From assembly GCA_003252395.1 (NCBI GenBank), contig QKEL01000011.1, positions 124,001 through 188,000 of the forward strand: 64,000 nt of DNA, in the 5' to 3' direction. The position numbers were made by a program, and so were the translations under genes. Positions 34,022 to 43,622 of the stretch are shown piece after piece; positions within the stretch are counted from its first letter, which is position 1; the number at the start of each line of letters is the position of its first letter. Source of the DNA: Spirochaetales bacterium (GTDB lineage Bacteria; Spirochaetota; Spirochaetia; Treponematales; Treponemataceae). The notes beneath the pieces were generated by a model. It saw only the letters and a list, made by a program, of their open reading frames with translations, was not told where the DNA came from and searched no databases.

Positions 34022-35245
34022 CTATCGATCCGCCGAGGACAGGCCCGGCTTCGTCACTGCCCTGAGAAAGATAACCATCGCGGCGGTTTGCACCGCGACC
34101 GAGAAGGCCACCAGGGGTACCGTGCCCCACTTGTCGTAGAGCAGTCCGATGACGGCGCTTCCGGCGAACCAGAACGCGCCGAATACGGTATTGAACATGC
34201 CGAAGGCGCGGGCCCGCCGATCCTCGGGAACCCGGTCGCCGATGGCCGCCTTGAGGATCGATTCCTGGGTGCCCACGCTGATACCCCACAGGGCCATGCC
34301 CGCGAGAATCCAGCCGAAGGAACCGAGAAACACGAGGGGCGCGGTGAATACCTCCGCGATGAAAAGGGCGGCGAGGGCGACGAGCCCGAACCGGTCGTAG
34401 AGCACGCCGAATACGATGGCCGCGACCGCGTCTACCGCCATGGCCCCGGCGTACAGGAGGGGTATCGCGTCCGCGTTAAAGGTTCCGGCGTTTTTCAAGT
34501 GCAACCCGATGAGGGGAAAATCCGTAATGCCCATGGCGAGCAGGCCGCTGGCGAGGGTAATGACCCAAAACACGCGCGGAAAGCCCTTGCCGTTAAACTG
34601 CGGCGTTTTGGTCTTCACCTCGAATCGGTCCGGATGGGGAAAGACGAAGCGCGCGGTCAGGGCGAGGGCGACGACTATGGCGGCGGGAATGAACAGGAGC
34701 AAAAGCCCCTTTCGGTATACCGCCAAATCCGCCCCGCCGTTTTTCGCGATGAGCAATAGGGAAAAAAGCGCCGGGCCGAGAAAGGCGCCGACCTGGTCCA
34801 TCGCCTCGTGAAGGCCGAAGCCGAACCCGCTGCCCGTCCGTTTTGCCGCGAAGGAGAGCACCGCGTCGCTGGCGGGCTTCCGGATCGCCTTGGCGGCGCG
34901 TTCGAGGAAGAGGAAGGCCACCGCGAGTTCCCACCCGTCCAGGAAGGCCATGAGGGGGAAGGAGACCATCTGGACCGCGTAACCGACGATTATGAAGAGC
35001 CAGTATTTTTTCGTTCGGTCGGCGAGTGAACCGGAAACCAACCGAAGGGCGTAACCGGCGAATTCGCCGATTCCCGCCGCCGCGCCGAGGGCGAAGGCGC
35101 TGGTGCCCAGCAGTTTGAGGTACTGGCCGACCACGCTCCTGCCGCCCTCGTAATTCATGTCGGCGAATAGGCTTATGAAGCCAAACATCACGATGAAGGC
35201 AATCGCCCCTGCCTTCGTGAATCGTCCCGCGTCTTTCTCCGTCAT
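34022..35245 (-). CDS. major facilitator superfamily transporter
   Basis: A 407-residue protein with twelve predicted helices in two six-helix bundles joined by a cytoplasmic loop near residues 190-215. The loop between helices 2 and 3 has SGSLADRTKKYW, an MFS motif A-like sequence (GxLaDrxxrk). No signature for a specific drug, sugar or metabolite group was recognised. It converges on the polysaccharide operon, ending 24 bases from it, and could carry a sugar or metabolite made there, but the orientation argues for independent control. Confidence 0.75.
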   Translation of the reverse strand: MTEKDAGRFTKAGAIAFIVMFGFISLFADMNYEGGRSVVGQYLKLLGTSAFALGAAAGIGEFAGYALRLVSGSLADRTKKYWLFIIVGYAVQMVSFPLMAFLDGWELAVAFLFLERAAKAIRKPASDAVLSFAAKRTGSGFGFGLHEAMDQVGAFLGPALFSLLLIAKNGGADLAVYRKGLLLLFIPAAIVVALALTARFVFPHPDRFEVKTKTPQFNGKGFPRVFWVITLASGLLAMGITDFPLIGLHLKNAGTFNADAIPLLYAGAMAVDAVAAIVFGVLYDRFGLVALAALFIAEVFTAPLVFLGSFGWILAGMALWGISVGTQESILKAAIGDRVPEDRRARAFGMFNTVFGAFWFAGSAVIGLLYDKWGTVPLVAFSVAVQTAAMVIFLRAVTKPGLSSADR

Positions 35246-35359
35246 GAAAACCTCCCGCTTAAAAAACGTTATCGTATACGGTTACTTTAGCCTTAATTCA
35301 TTCGGGGTTCATGGATATTATAGAGGTCTTGGAGTAGAATTGTTACCGGGGAGAGAACG

Positions 35360-36472
35360 ATGGCTACAAAAAAAGTACTAATACTATACGGCGCCGCCGC
35401 GCTGGTTTTCGCGCTTTCGTCCTGCACGAGCTTACGGGCGAATATGCTCCTCCTTCAGGAAACGACCCGACAGGAAAAGGCGGGCCTGCTGTTCCAGGAC
35501 GGCCTTCAAAAGTATCAATCGGTCATATTGCGGGACCAGGACCTGACCGCGATACCCGCGGTCCGCACACGATTCAGCGACGCGTTAAAGCTTGACCCGG
35601 AACACGCCGGGGCGAAGAAGTACCTCGCCGATCTTGAGGCCTTCCGCACCAAGCAATTCGCGCTGAACCTCGCGACCGCCAACGAACTGTCCAAAAAGCA
35701 AAAGCGCACCGCTGACCAGGACTACGATTACGTGGTGGCGGTAAAAAAACTGAAGCAGCTCGATTCGGGCGCGCCCGAGACCAAAATACTGTCGAAAACC
35801 ACCGCCGAACTTCGGACCGAGGTGATCAAGTCCCGGTCCGACGAACTCGCGGCCATGCAAAGGGAAATCGACGCGGAAACCGATCGCTCGGCGAAACTAA
35901 AGAAACTCAACGGCGCGAAGCGCCTTGCCGACAGCATTATCTTCATCGATCCGATCAATCCCTCGGTGGGCCTTGCCCGGGAGGGGATAGAAAGGAAAAT
36001 CGAGGAGATTACCCAGGCGCAGGCAGCCGACGCCGCGCAGGCCCCGGTTAAGGCCGCGGTAGCCGCCCCGGCCAAGGCGCCCGCCAAGGCCCCCGCTAAG
36101 GCGCCCGCCAAGGCCTCGACCAAGAATGCCCCGCCCGCCCACGACTACGACGCGGATATACAGGAAATTCTCGGTACCGTCGACGTTCAGATCAAGGCGA
36201 GAAAACCCGCCGAGGCGATGAATATCGTTAGGGACAACCAATCCAGGCTGACCGTGAAGGCCAATCAGGAAAAGCTGGCCGCCAAGAAGGCCGAGGTGCA
36301 AAAACTGGCCGCCTCGATCTATCAGTCGGGCATAGCCGCGTATAACGACGAGGATTACGAAACGGCCCGGGAAGCGTTCCTGAAGGTCGTTCAGTACGAC
36401 GCGGGCTACGAGCAGGCGCAGGCATACCTGGACCGCTCCGAAACCAAATTGCGCGCCCTGTCGGGCACCTGA
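35360..36472 (+). CDS. lipoprotein with coiled-coil and TPR-like region
   Basis: A 370-residue lipoprotein. The signal peptide ends in the lipobox LSSC (Cys about 23). The mature part is nearly all helical. About residues 225-255 form a low-complexity linker of AKAP repeats, like a spacer across the periplasm. A C-terminal TPR-like pair follows (ASIYQSGIAAYNDEDYETAR, FLKVVQYDAGYEQAQAYLD). It lies 13 bases before the adenylate cyclase gene in the same direction. No specific function known; I infer an envelope partner of the cyclase. The cyclase also has a TPR-like C-terminus. Confidence 0.65.
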   Translation: MATKKVLILYGAAALVFALSSCTSLRANMLLLQETTRQEKAGLLFQDGLQKYQSVILRDQDLTAIPAVRTRFSDALKLDPEHAGAKKYLADLEAFRTKQFALNLATANELSKKQKRTADQDYDYVVAVKKLKQLDSGAPETKILSKTTAELRTEVIKSRSDELAAMQREIDAETDRSAKLKKLNGAKRLADSIIFIDPINPSVGLAREGIERKIEEITQAQAADAAQAPVKAAVAAPAKAPAKAPAKAPAKASTKNAPPAHDYDADIQEILGTVDVQIKARKPAEAMNIVRDNQSRLTVKANQEKLAAKKAEVQKLAASIYQSGIAAYNDEDYETAREAFLKVVQYDAGYEQAQAYLDRSETKLRALSGT

Positions 36473-36485
36473 GGCGGAGACCGAC

Positions 36486-38750
36486 ATGATCAGTAAACCG
36501 AACGCGTTCGAGGTTTTCGACCTTATCCTTTCGGCCGCCCTCATCGGCTGGTTTTTCGTTCCCCTGCCGGGGGGCGCTTCGGGAACGGGACCCGAGTCTT
36601 TCAGCGCGTGGAATATGGCGCTCGCCTTCGGCGCCGCCCTGGGCCCCGGCCCCGAAGCGGCGCTCTCTCGCCTCCTGTTCGCGACTTGGCTCGCGCCCCT
36701 CTTTGCGGCTTGGCGCGTTGCGGTCTTCTTTACCCGGCTCCGGCACGTCGGCTTCCTGTCGGCGAAATCGCTCGTTACGGGAGCCAGCCGGATTATCGTA
36801 ACGGGCGGGCTCGGGGCGATCTCCCTGCTGCCGGTCCTGGTTTTCGCCGACTCGAACGGCTGGTTCGCCGCGCAAAAGCCGGTCTCGTGGGGCTCGCCGA
36901 CGCTCATCCTCGCGATCAATATCGCCTCGGTCTGCGTGTTTCTCGCCCGATTGAACCGGAAAAACCCCATATTCCTGGAGTACCGGGCCTTCCGCAAAAC
37001 CGCGGGGGGCAAGGGCTTGTCGTCGAAGCAATTGCGGGGCGCGGCCTTTCTCGACGTGTTTTTCCGCATCCGCAGCAAGCTCTTTTTCGCGTTCATCGGC
37101 ATCATTTCGGTGATCCTCCTCGTGCTCAGCGTAACCCTCCTGAGGAACTACCGCACGACCATCATGAAAGCCGTGGCGGACGGGGCGCGAAGCCAGGTGG
37201 AACAGGCCTCCGCCGCGTACCGGGTAAACCTGGGCGACTCCATCGCCATGGTCGAATACATGAACCGGCAGGTGGAGATGAACCGGGGGGCGACCTTCAC
37301 GTACCACGACCTGACGGTCTATACCGACCTTTCCAAAGAGGTGTACCTGGACGATCCCGCGCGGACAGTGGGCGATTATAGGGCGGAGTTTTCCACCCTC
37401 GAACCGGCGACCCGCAATCCGGAACTGCCCGCCCTTTCGGCCGCAAGCGCGGCCGCGTGGCTTTCGGCCATCGCCGCGGGCAACCGGGTAATCGCGAACG
37501 ACGATCCGGTCGCCGGAACGGTGGTGTATACCAGCCCCATCGTCAAGATCGACACGGTCCGCAAGGGCGAGGAGAGAATCCGCAGGGAGCGGCTCCTGGG
37601 CTTCTCGGTCATGACCTTCGACCGGAACGTGATCATGCGCCCCTACTACCGCACCCGCGTCACCGTGATCCTCATCACGGCATTTTTCATCTACCTGTCC
37701 GTCGTGCTTACCTACCTCGTGGGAAACTATATCGTGAACCCGCTGTTGTTCCTGCGCATGAACGTGCGGAAGATAGCCGACATCCTTTCCACGATGATCC
37801 ACGGCGAGACCAGGGTCGCCGCCTCAGCCCTGGTATATAACGACTGCGTGACGAGCAGGGACGAGATAAAGTCCCTCTCCTTCGAGATCAACGAGATGGT
37901 CTCGGTGATTCGGGGCATCGTGCCCTACATCTCCGCCTCCACCCTAAAAAACGCCGAAAGCGGCGCAACCTCCACCTCGCGAAAGGAGCTCGCCTTCCTG
38001 TTCACCGATATTCGCGGCTTCACCACCATGTGCGAGGGCATGGAGCCCGAAGAGGTGGTAACGGTGCTCAATCGGTACCTTGACCTGGAAACGGAGATTA
38101 TCCTCAATAACCACGGCGACGTGGACAAGTTCGTGGGCGACGAGATGATGGCCTTCTTCGAGGGCCCGATGAAGGAAATGAACGCCTGCCGCGCGGCGAT
38201 GGAAATACGCCACGCGATGATGGAGGAAAAGGAGCGACGGGAAAAGGAAGGCCTGCCCGTGGTTTCCATCGGGATCGGCATAAACGTCGGTCCCGTCGTT
38301 TTCGGCTCGGTCGGCGCGCGCGACCGCATGGATTTCACGTCAATCGGCGATACGGTAAACCTGGCCGCCCGGCTCGAGGGGGCCAATAAGGCGTACGGCT
38401 CCAAGTCGTTGATCACCGAGGCGGTCTACGAAAAGGTCAAGGAAGAATACCTGTGCCGCGAGATCGACATGATCGCCGTGAAGGGGAAAACCGAGCCGGT
38501 GCGCATTTTCGAGGTGCTGCAGGAAAAGCCCCGCGCGCAGCCGAAGCTCATAGAGATAAAGACGCACTTCGAAAAGGGCCTGGAAGCCTACCGAAGGGGC
38601 AAGTGGGAGGCCGCGCAGAAGTTCTTCGCGAAGAACGTGGACCTCTTCGGCGACGCCCCCTCGGCGGCCTATCTCGAGCGCGTGCGCGTATACGCGAAGA
38701 ATCCGCCGCCCCCGGGCTGGGACGGCGTGTTCAGGATGACGGTAAAGTAG
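36486..38750 (+). CDS. membrane adenylate cyclase (class III)
   Basis: A 754-residue protein. Several N-terminal helices (about 10-35, 45-80, 95-120, 135-155) are followed by another helix (about 198-220), an extracytoplasmic domain (about 220-395), a helix (about 395-420), a HAMP-like linker and a cyclase domain (about 495-690). Metal-binding Asp residues are in FTDIRGFTT and GDEMMAFF. Substrate-selecting residues are Lys in DKFVGDEM and Asp in RMDFTSIGDTVNLAARLEG, the pair for ATP. A TPR-like tail (about 695-735) ends the chain. It makes cAMP in response to an envelope or membrane signal. Second in the operon after the lipoprotein. Confidence 0.88.
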   Translation: MISKPNAFEVFDLILSAALIGWFFVPLPGGASGTGPESFSAWNMALAFGAALGPGPEAALSRLLFATWLAPLFAAWRVAVFFTRLRHVGFLSAKSLVTGASRIIVTGGLGAISLLPVLVFADSNGWFAAQKPVSWGSPTLILAINIASVCVFLARLNRKNPIFLEYRAFRKTAGGKGLSSKQLRGAAFLDVFFRIRSKLFFAFIGIISVILLVLSVTLLRNYRTTIMKAVADGARSQVEQASAAYRVNLGDSIAMVEYMNRQVEMNRGATFTYHDLTVYTDLSKEVYLDDPARTVGDYRAEFSTLEPATRNPELPALSAASAAAWLSAIAAGNRVIANDDPVAGTVVYTSPIVKIDTVRKGEERIRRERLLGFSVMTFDRNVIMRPYYRTRVTVILITAFFIYLSVVLTYLVGNYIVNPLLFLRMNVRKIADILSTMIHGETRVAASALVYNDCVTSRDEIKSLSFEINEMVSVIRGIVPYISASTLKNAESGATSTSRKELAFLFTDIRGFTTMCEGMEPEEVVTVLNRYLDLETEIILNNHGDVDKFVGDEMMAFFEGPMKEMNACRAAMEIRHAMMEEKERREKEGLPVVSIGIGINVGPVVFGSVGARDRMDFTSIGDTVNLAARLEGANKAYGSKSLITEAVYEKVKEEYLCREIDMIAVKGKTEPVRIFEVLQEKPRAQPKLIEIKTHFEKGLEAYRRGKWEAAQKFFAKNVDLFGDAPSAAYLERVRVYAKNPPPPGWDGVFRMTVK

Positions 38751-38771
38751 TCCGAAAGAACGGGCCGCCCG

Positions 38772-39740
38772 CTACCGTTCCTCCCGGAAATAGGGAACGC
38801 CGAGGCCTTTCGGGGCCTGGTGTTCCTTTTTTTTGCGCCGGGCGATGAAGACCAGCACCGCGATGGTGGCCACGTAGGGCAGCATGTCCAGGAGCCGGGG
38901 CGATAAAGCGACCTTTTTCCCGAAGAAGGAAAGGTCGGCGTTCTGGAATTTAAAGCCGATTCCCTTGAGCGCGCCGAAGGCATACGCCGCGAAGATCGCC
39001 TTGACGGGGTTCCAGGAGCTGAAGATTATCAGGGCCACGGCGATCCAGCCAGCGCCCGCGGTTATGTTTTCCTGCCACCGCGGCACGAACACCAGGGAAA
39101 GGTAGGCGCCGCCCACGCCGCACAAAAAGCCGCCCGACACGATATGGGCGTACTTATAGAGCGAGACGTTGATTCCCGACGCGTCCGCCGCTCCCGGGTT
39201 TTCCCCCACGGCGCGCGCGTTCAGCCCCGCCCGCGTTTTGCCGTAATACGCCGCGATCAATACCGCCGCGATCAGGGCCAGGTGCACGTATACGCTCTGG
39301 TCGAAAAGCGCCTTGCCCAGGACGGGAACGTCGCGAAGCACCGGAACGGAAAGGGGCGCGAAGGCTTTTCGCACCGAATCGGGCAGCGATTTCCCGGAAA
39401 GGCCCTTCCCCAAAAAGCCGGACACGCCCGTGCCGAAAATGGTCAGCACCAGGCCCGTGACCACCTGGTTGCCCCGGAGCGTGACCGTTATCAGGGCGTA
39501 CACCAGGGCTCCCGCCGCTCCCGCCGTTCCGGCCGCGATCACCGCGAGGGCGGGACTGCCGGTGGAAAGGGCCGCGGAAAAGCCGACTGAGGCGCCGAGA
39601 AGCATCATTCCCTCGATTCCGAGGTTCAGGTTCCCGACCTTCTCGCACAGGATTCCGCCGAGCACCGCGAAGAGGATATGCGTGCCCATCTGGACCGAGG
39701 TCTGCAGGAAATACGAAAGGGCTTCGACGAACGGGCTCAT
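38772..39740 (-). CDS. nucleoside ABC transporter permease (NupQ/YufQ type)
   Basis: A 322-residue permease with eight to ten helices, of the branched-chain-amino-acid-like family used by BMP-type nucleoside transporters. The segment NLGIEGMMLLGA is typical. The start is ATG 39740, overlapping the end of the preceding permease by 4 bases; the longer frame is excluded because it reads through that gene. Last gene of the minus-strand purine block. Confidence 0.88.
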   Translation of the reverse strand: MSPFVEALSYFLQTSVQMGTHILFAVLGGILCEKVGNLNLGIEGMMLLGASVGFSAALSTGSPALAVIAAGTAGAAGALVYALITVTLRGNQVVTGLVLTIFGTGVSGFLGKGLSGKSLPDSVRKAFAPLSVPVLRDVPVLGKALFDQSVYVHLALIAAVLIAAYYGKTRAGLNARAVGENPGAADASGINVSLYKYAHIVSGGFLCGVGGAYLSLVFVPRWQENITAGAGWIAVALIIFSSWNPVKAIFAAYAFGALKGIGFKFQNADLSFFGKKVALSPRLLDMLPYVATIAVLVFIARRKKKEHQAPKGLGVPYFREER

Positions 39741-40819
39741 TGGGTTACCTCCCCGGGTTTCCGCTCGCGGGCGGGCGCGGTTCGCGCGAACCGGTAGCGG
39801 ACGAAAAACTCGCTCCCGAGCACGAAGAAAATGATGATGCCCTGGAGGATCGAGGCCACCGAGGCGGGAATTTTCATGGCGCTTTGCAGGAACGAGCCGC
39901 CCTGGATCAGCATGGAAAAGAGGAACGAAACGGCCACGATGACGGGGGGCGAAAGCCGTGCGAGCCAGGTGGTTATGACCGCCGTGAACCCGAGGCCTCC
40001 CGAAAGCTGGTCCGTCAACGACCGCTCGATGGCCGAGGCCTGCATCATCCCCGCGACGCCGCACAGCCCGCCCGAGAGCATGACCGCCACCAGGGTAATC
40101 CGGGTAACGCTCATGCCCGCGTAGCGCGCGGTGGTGGCGCTCTCGCCGAGCACGTCTATCTCGTAGCCCAGCTTCGTCTTCTTCAGGACCACGTAGAGCA
40201 CGCCAGTCAAAACGAGGGCCACGAGCCAGCCCGCGTGAATGCCGAACAGCTTCGGGATCACGGCGTTGGCGGGAAAGGGGGCGATCTTCGGGAAGCCGTT
40301 CGCCGCCGGGTCCTTCCAGGGCCCGTACTGCAGGAACGAAATCCACTTGAGCGCCACGTAGTTGAGCATCAGGGTCACCAGGGTCTCGCTCGCCTCGAAG
40401 CGGGCCTTCAGGGCGGCGGGAATCAGGGCGAAGGCGCCGCCGAAGCAAAAGCCCGCGAGGAACATCAGGGGCAATAGGAAAAACGGGCTCAGGTTCGGCA
40501 GGGCGAACGCCACGAGGGAGGCGCCGAACGCGCCGAGGTAAAACTGGCCCTCCGCGCCGATGTTCCAGAATTTCATGCGAAACGCCACGGCGATGCCGAG
40601 CGACAGAACGGTCAGCGGAATGGCCTTGTTCACGGTCTCGCGGAACCGGTAGGCGGACGCGAGGGAACCCTGGACGATCTTGGCGAATACCTCGAGCGGG
40701 TTATACCCGAGAAAGGCCATCATCGCGGCCGAGGCGACCAACGCGGCCCCGGCGGCCGCGAGCCGCAGCAGGGTATCCCGCAGCGGCGACGAATCCGGAC
40801 GGCTGACTATGTGAATCAT
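39737..40819 (-). CDS. nucleoside ABC transporter permease (NupP/YufP type)
   Basis: A 360-residue membrane protein. The motif FRMKFWNIGAEGQFYLGA is diagnostic for the YufP/NupP group. ATG 40819 overlaps the stop of the ATPase gene (ATGA), and its stop overlaps the next permease, so all three are translationally coupled. Forms the heterodimeric channel for nucleosides with the product of the next gene. Confidence 0.88.
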   Translation of the reverse strand: MIHIVSRPDSSPLRDTLLRLAAAGAALVASAAMMAFLGYNPLEVFAKIVQGSLASAYRFRETVNKAIPLTVLSLGIAVAFRMKFWNIGAEGQFYLGAFGASLVAFALPNLSPFFLLPLMFLAGFCFGGAFALIPAALKARFEASETLVTLMLNYVALKWISFLQYGPWKDPAANGFPKIAPFPANAVIPKLFGIHAGWLVALVLTGVLYVVLKKTKLGYEIDVLGESATTARYAGMSVTRITLVAVMLSGGLCGVAGMMQASAIERSLTDQLSGGLGFTAVITTWLARLSPPVIVAVSFLFSMLIQGGSFLQSAMKIPASVASILQGIIIFFVLGSEFFVRYRFARTAPARERKPGEVTQ

Positions 40820-42339
40820 GAGGCCTCCCCGCCGCGGTGCCCCATCATGAGGAGACCGACGTCTTCCTTGCTCGCGACCCGGGGATCGACGATCCCGGTG
40901 AGGCGCCCGTCCGACAGGACCATGACGCGGTCGCACAATTCCATGAGCACGTCCAGGTCCTCGCCGATGAAGAGGATGGCCACGCCCTTTTTCTTCTGCT
41001 CGTTGAGCATATCGTAAATCGTGATGGAGGCCCCGATATCGAGGCCCCGCACCGGGTAGGCGGTGATCAGGAGCCGGGGACCGAGCTCGATCTCCCTGCC
41101 GAGAAGGACCTTCTGAATGTTCCCCCCCGAAAGCTTGCGCACGATATGGTTAATCGAGGGCGTCGAGATGTCGTATTCCCGCACGATCCGCTCGGCGTGC
41201 GCCCGTCCGGCCTGCCGGTCCACGAAGGGACCCTTCCGGTCGTTATAGCTTTTCAGGAGAATGTTGTCGGTAATGTCCATCCCGGCCACGAGGCCCATGC
41301 CGAGGCGGTCCTCGGGGATAAAGCTCATGCTGATCCCCTTCTTGATGATCTCGCGGGGCGAATGGCCCAACACCTCGTCGCCGAGAAAGCGGACCGAGCC
41401 GCCGTCGGCCTTCTGCAGCCCGGCGATGGCCTCGCACAGCTCCTTTTGCCCCGAGCCGGCCACGCCGGCCACGCCGAGGATTTCGCCGCCGTGCAGGTCG
41501 AAGGAAAGCGAGTCGAGGAGCTTCACGCCCTCGTCGTCCGTGACCGCGAGGCCGCGCACCGCGAGCATGGGCGCGGGGGAGCGTTCCGCCGCCTCGCGCC
41601 TGATGGAAAGGTCCACCGGCTCGCCGACCATCAGCTCGGTAAGCTCGCGGGGCGTTGTTTCCGCGGTATTCACGGTGCCCACGCTCTCGCCGCGCCGGAG
41701 CACGGTCACGCGGTCGGAAATCGCCATTACCTCGTTCAGCTTGTGGGTAATGATCACGATCGCGCAGTCCTCGTCGCGCATCTTCCGCAGGATCGAGAAG
41801 AGCCGCTCGGTTTCCTGGGGCGTGAGCACCGCGGTAGGCTCGTCCAGGATCAGCACGTTGGCGCCGCGGTACAGTACCTTGAGTATCTCGACCGTCTGCT
41901 TTTCGCCGACGGACATGTCGTATATCTTCTTGTCCGGGTTCACCACGAGGCCGAACCGCTTTTCCACCTGGTAAATCCGTTCCGAGATTTCCTTCCCGTT
42001 AACGAAAAGCCCGCCCTTCTCGCCCACGCTGATGTTTTCCCGCGCGGTCATTACGGGCACGAGCTTGAAATGCTGATGCACCATCCCGATCCCGGCCCGG
42101 ATCGCGTCGTCCGGGGAGGCGAAAAACCGTTCCCGCCCGCCGATCGCGATGCTCCCCGAATCGGGGGTATAAATGCCGGAAAGCATGTTCACGAGGGTGC
42201 TTTTCCCCGAACCGTTCTCGCCGAGGAGGGCGAGTATCTCGCCGCGGCGCACCGAAAGGCTTACGTTCCGGTTCGCGGTAACGCTGCCGAATGATTTCGT
42301 TATGTCGCGCAGTTCCACGTAGGGCGCGTTTGTCGTCAT
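40816..42339 (-). CDS. nucleoside ABC transporter ATP-binding protein (two NBDs)
   Basis: A 507-residue tandem ATPase. The first domain (about 5-240) has GENGSGKST, the signature-like MSVGEKQTVEILKVLY and LILDEPTAVLTPQE. The second (about 260-505) has GVAGSGQKEL in place of Walker A, KLSGGNIQKVLLGREI, and TAYPVRGLDIGA in place of the usual Walker B. The second site thus looks non-catalytic, as in other members of the YufO/RbsA-like family. Start ATG 42339 has GGAG 9 bases upstream; a TTG at 42354 is less likely. Energises the two permeases encoded after it. Confidence 0.9.
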   Translation of the reverse strand: MTTNAPYVELRDITKSFGSVTANRNVSLSVRRGEILALLGENGSGKSTLVNMLSGIYTPDSGSIAIGGRERFFASPDDAIRAGIGMVHQHFKLVPVMTARENISVGEKGGLFVNGKEISERIYQVEKRFGLVVNPDKKIYDMSVGEKQTVEILKVLYRGANVLILDEPTAVLTPQETERLFSILRKMRDEDCAIVIITHKLNEVMAISDRVTVLRRGESVGTVNTAETTPRELTELMVGEPVDLSIRREAAERSPAPMLAVRGLAVTDDEGVKLLDSLSFDLHGGEILGVAGVAGSGQKELCEAIAGLQKADGGSVRFLGDEVLGHSPREIIKKGISMSFIPEDRLGMGLVAGMDITDNILLKSYNDRKGPFVDRQAGRAHAERIVREYDISTPSINHIVRKLSGGNIQKVLLGREIELGPRLLITAYPVRGLDIGASITIYDMLNEQKKKGVAILFIGEDLDVLMELCDRVMVLSDGRLTGIVDPRVASKEDVGLLMMGHRGGEAS

Positions 42340-42358
42340 GCCGATTCGCTCCAAAGTT

Positions 42359-42408
42359 AAAAAAAAGGACGGCTCCGGGCGCGGGCTTTCGCGCGGACCG
42401 GACCGTCC
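42359..42408 (-). terminator. terminator-like stem between BMP lipoprotein and ATPase genes
   Basis: On the minus strand GGACGG...CCGTCC with inner CCGG and CGCG pairs forms a long GC-rich stem followed by eight T's. As the operon continues, it most likely causes partial termination so that the binding protein is made in excess. Confidence 0.7.
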
Positions 42409-42464
42409 CGGCGACCGCCCCGGAAGGCGGAAAACCGTCTTTCGGGAGCGGCGGGCAATCGGGA

Positions 42465-43559
42465 TCAGTTCGGGACGTTACCGATAACGCCCTGCACGAA
42501 CCAACCCATGTTCCAGACCTCTTCGTCGGTCATCGCGCTGCCGGCGGCCACCTTCACGGTACCGGCCTGGTCGGCGATGGGGCCGGCGAAGGGATTGAGC
42601 TCTCCGGAAACGATCTTCGCCTTCGCGGCCTCGACGGCTTCGGCGGTGCCGGGAGCCACGTTGGCGGTAAGGGCGTCAAGGGAGATCATGCCGGTGTCGA
42701 GCCCGGTCCAATAGGCGCGGGAGGTCCAGGTGCCGGCGAGGATCTGCTTCACGTCGTCGGTATAGAAGGTCGCCCAGTGGAACAGGGGCGCGGTCAGGTA
42801 GGCGGCGGGAGCGGCGGTGGGGGTGGGGGTGTTGTACCCGATCGCCCACGCGCCCTTTTCCTGGGCCGCGATCTGGGTGGCGGTGGTGTCCTGGTGCTGG
42901 GCCATAACGTCGCAGCCCTTGTTCAGGAGCTCGAGCGCGGCCTGCTTCTCCACGGCGGGATCGAACCAGGTATTGGTCCAGATCACCTCCACGGTGGCCT
43001 TCGGGTTCACCGAGCGAACGCCGATGGTGAAGGCGTTGATCCCGCGGATAACCTCGGGAATGGGCATGGCGGCCACGTAGCCGATCTTGCCGGCCTTGGT
43101 GCGGAGCCCGGCGACGATGCCGGCGAGATAGCGGGCCTGGTAGGCCTTGCCGAAGAAGGTGGAAACGTTGGCCGCGCGCTTGTAGCCGGAGCAGTGGCCG
43201 AAGTATACGTTCGGGAACTCCTCGGCGACCTTGAGCGTCCAGTCCATGAACCCGAAGCTGGTGGTATAAACGACGTTGCAGCCCTGGTCGATCAGGTCGC
43301 GGATCGCCTTCTCGGCGTCGGCGTTTTCGGGAACGTTCTCCACGTACGCGGTCTTGATTCCCATCGCCTCGATGGCAAGGCGGCCCTGGTCGTGGGCCTG
43401 GGTATACCCCTCGTCGTTGTGGGTACCGATGTACACGAAACCGACCTTGATCGTGTCCTTGGTGAGCTGGGCGGCGGCCTTGCCGCCGTCGGCCTTCTTG
43501 CCGCAAGAGGTCGCGAAGAGCGCCGCGGCCATCGTCAAGAGAATGAGCGCCTTTTTCAT
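42465..43559 (-). CDS. BMP-family nucleoside-binding lipoprotein (TmpC/PnrA type)
   Basis: A 364-residue lipoprotein with a short signal peptide and lipobox ATSC (Cys about 19). The mature chain begins KVGFVYIGTHNDEGYTQAHD, the hallmark of the basic membrane protein family with its Asp and Tyr ligands. Further marks are GFMDWTLKVAEEFPNVYFGH and GCDVMAQHQDTTAT. Treponema PnrA (TmpC) binds purine nucleosides. The xpt gene directly upstream supports purine specificity here. First gene of the transporter block, with the strongest expected expression because of the stem-loop after it. Confidence 0.9.
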   Translation of the reverse strand: MKKALILLTMAAALFATSCGKKADGGKAAAQLTKDTIKVGFVYIGTHNDEGYTQAHDQGRLAIEAMGIKTAYVENVPENADAEKAIRDLIDQGCNVVYTTSFGFMDWTLKVAEEFPNVYFGHCSGYKRAANVSTFFGKAYQARYLAGIVAGLRTKAGKIGYVAAMPIPEVIRGINAFTIGVRSVNPKATVEVIWTNTWFDPAVEKQAALELLNKGCDVMAQHQDTTATQIAAQEKGAWAIGYNTPTPTAAPAAYLTAPLFHWATFYTDDVKQILAGTWTSRAYWTGLDTGMISLDALTANVAPGTAEAVEAAKAKIVSGELNPFAGPIADQAGTVKVAAGSAMTDEEVWNMGWFVQGVIGNVPN

Positions 43560-43581
43560 TTCTGAAACTCCTTTATATGGA

Positions 43582-43605
43582 AGGGCCGGCTTTCTGCCGG
43601 CCCCT
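43582..43605 (-). terminator. stem-loop after xpt
   Basis: On the minus strand GGGGCCGGC-AGAAA-GCCGGCCC is a nearly perfect 8-bp GC stem between xpt and the BMP gene. No T-run follows, so it may be an mRNA-processing or stabilising hairpin. Confidence 0.5.
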
Positions 43606-43622
43606 TCAATCGCCCGTTTCGG

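Noticed and set aside
38772..40448. Single 558-codon permease gene
   Set aside because: The upstream part of this frame runs through the other permease gene in the wrong frame; ATG 39740 gives a normal-length NupQ-type protein with the usual 4-base overlap.
40837..42294. 485-codon plus-strand frame opposite the nucleoside ABC ATPase
   Set aside because: Antisense shadow; His/Ala/Glu-rich product without family, whereas the minus strand has all ABC motifs.
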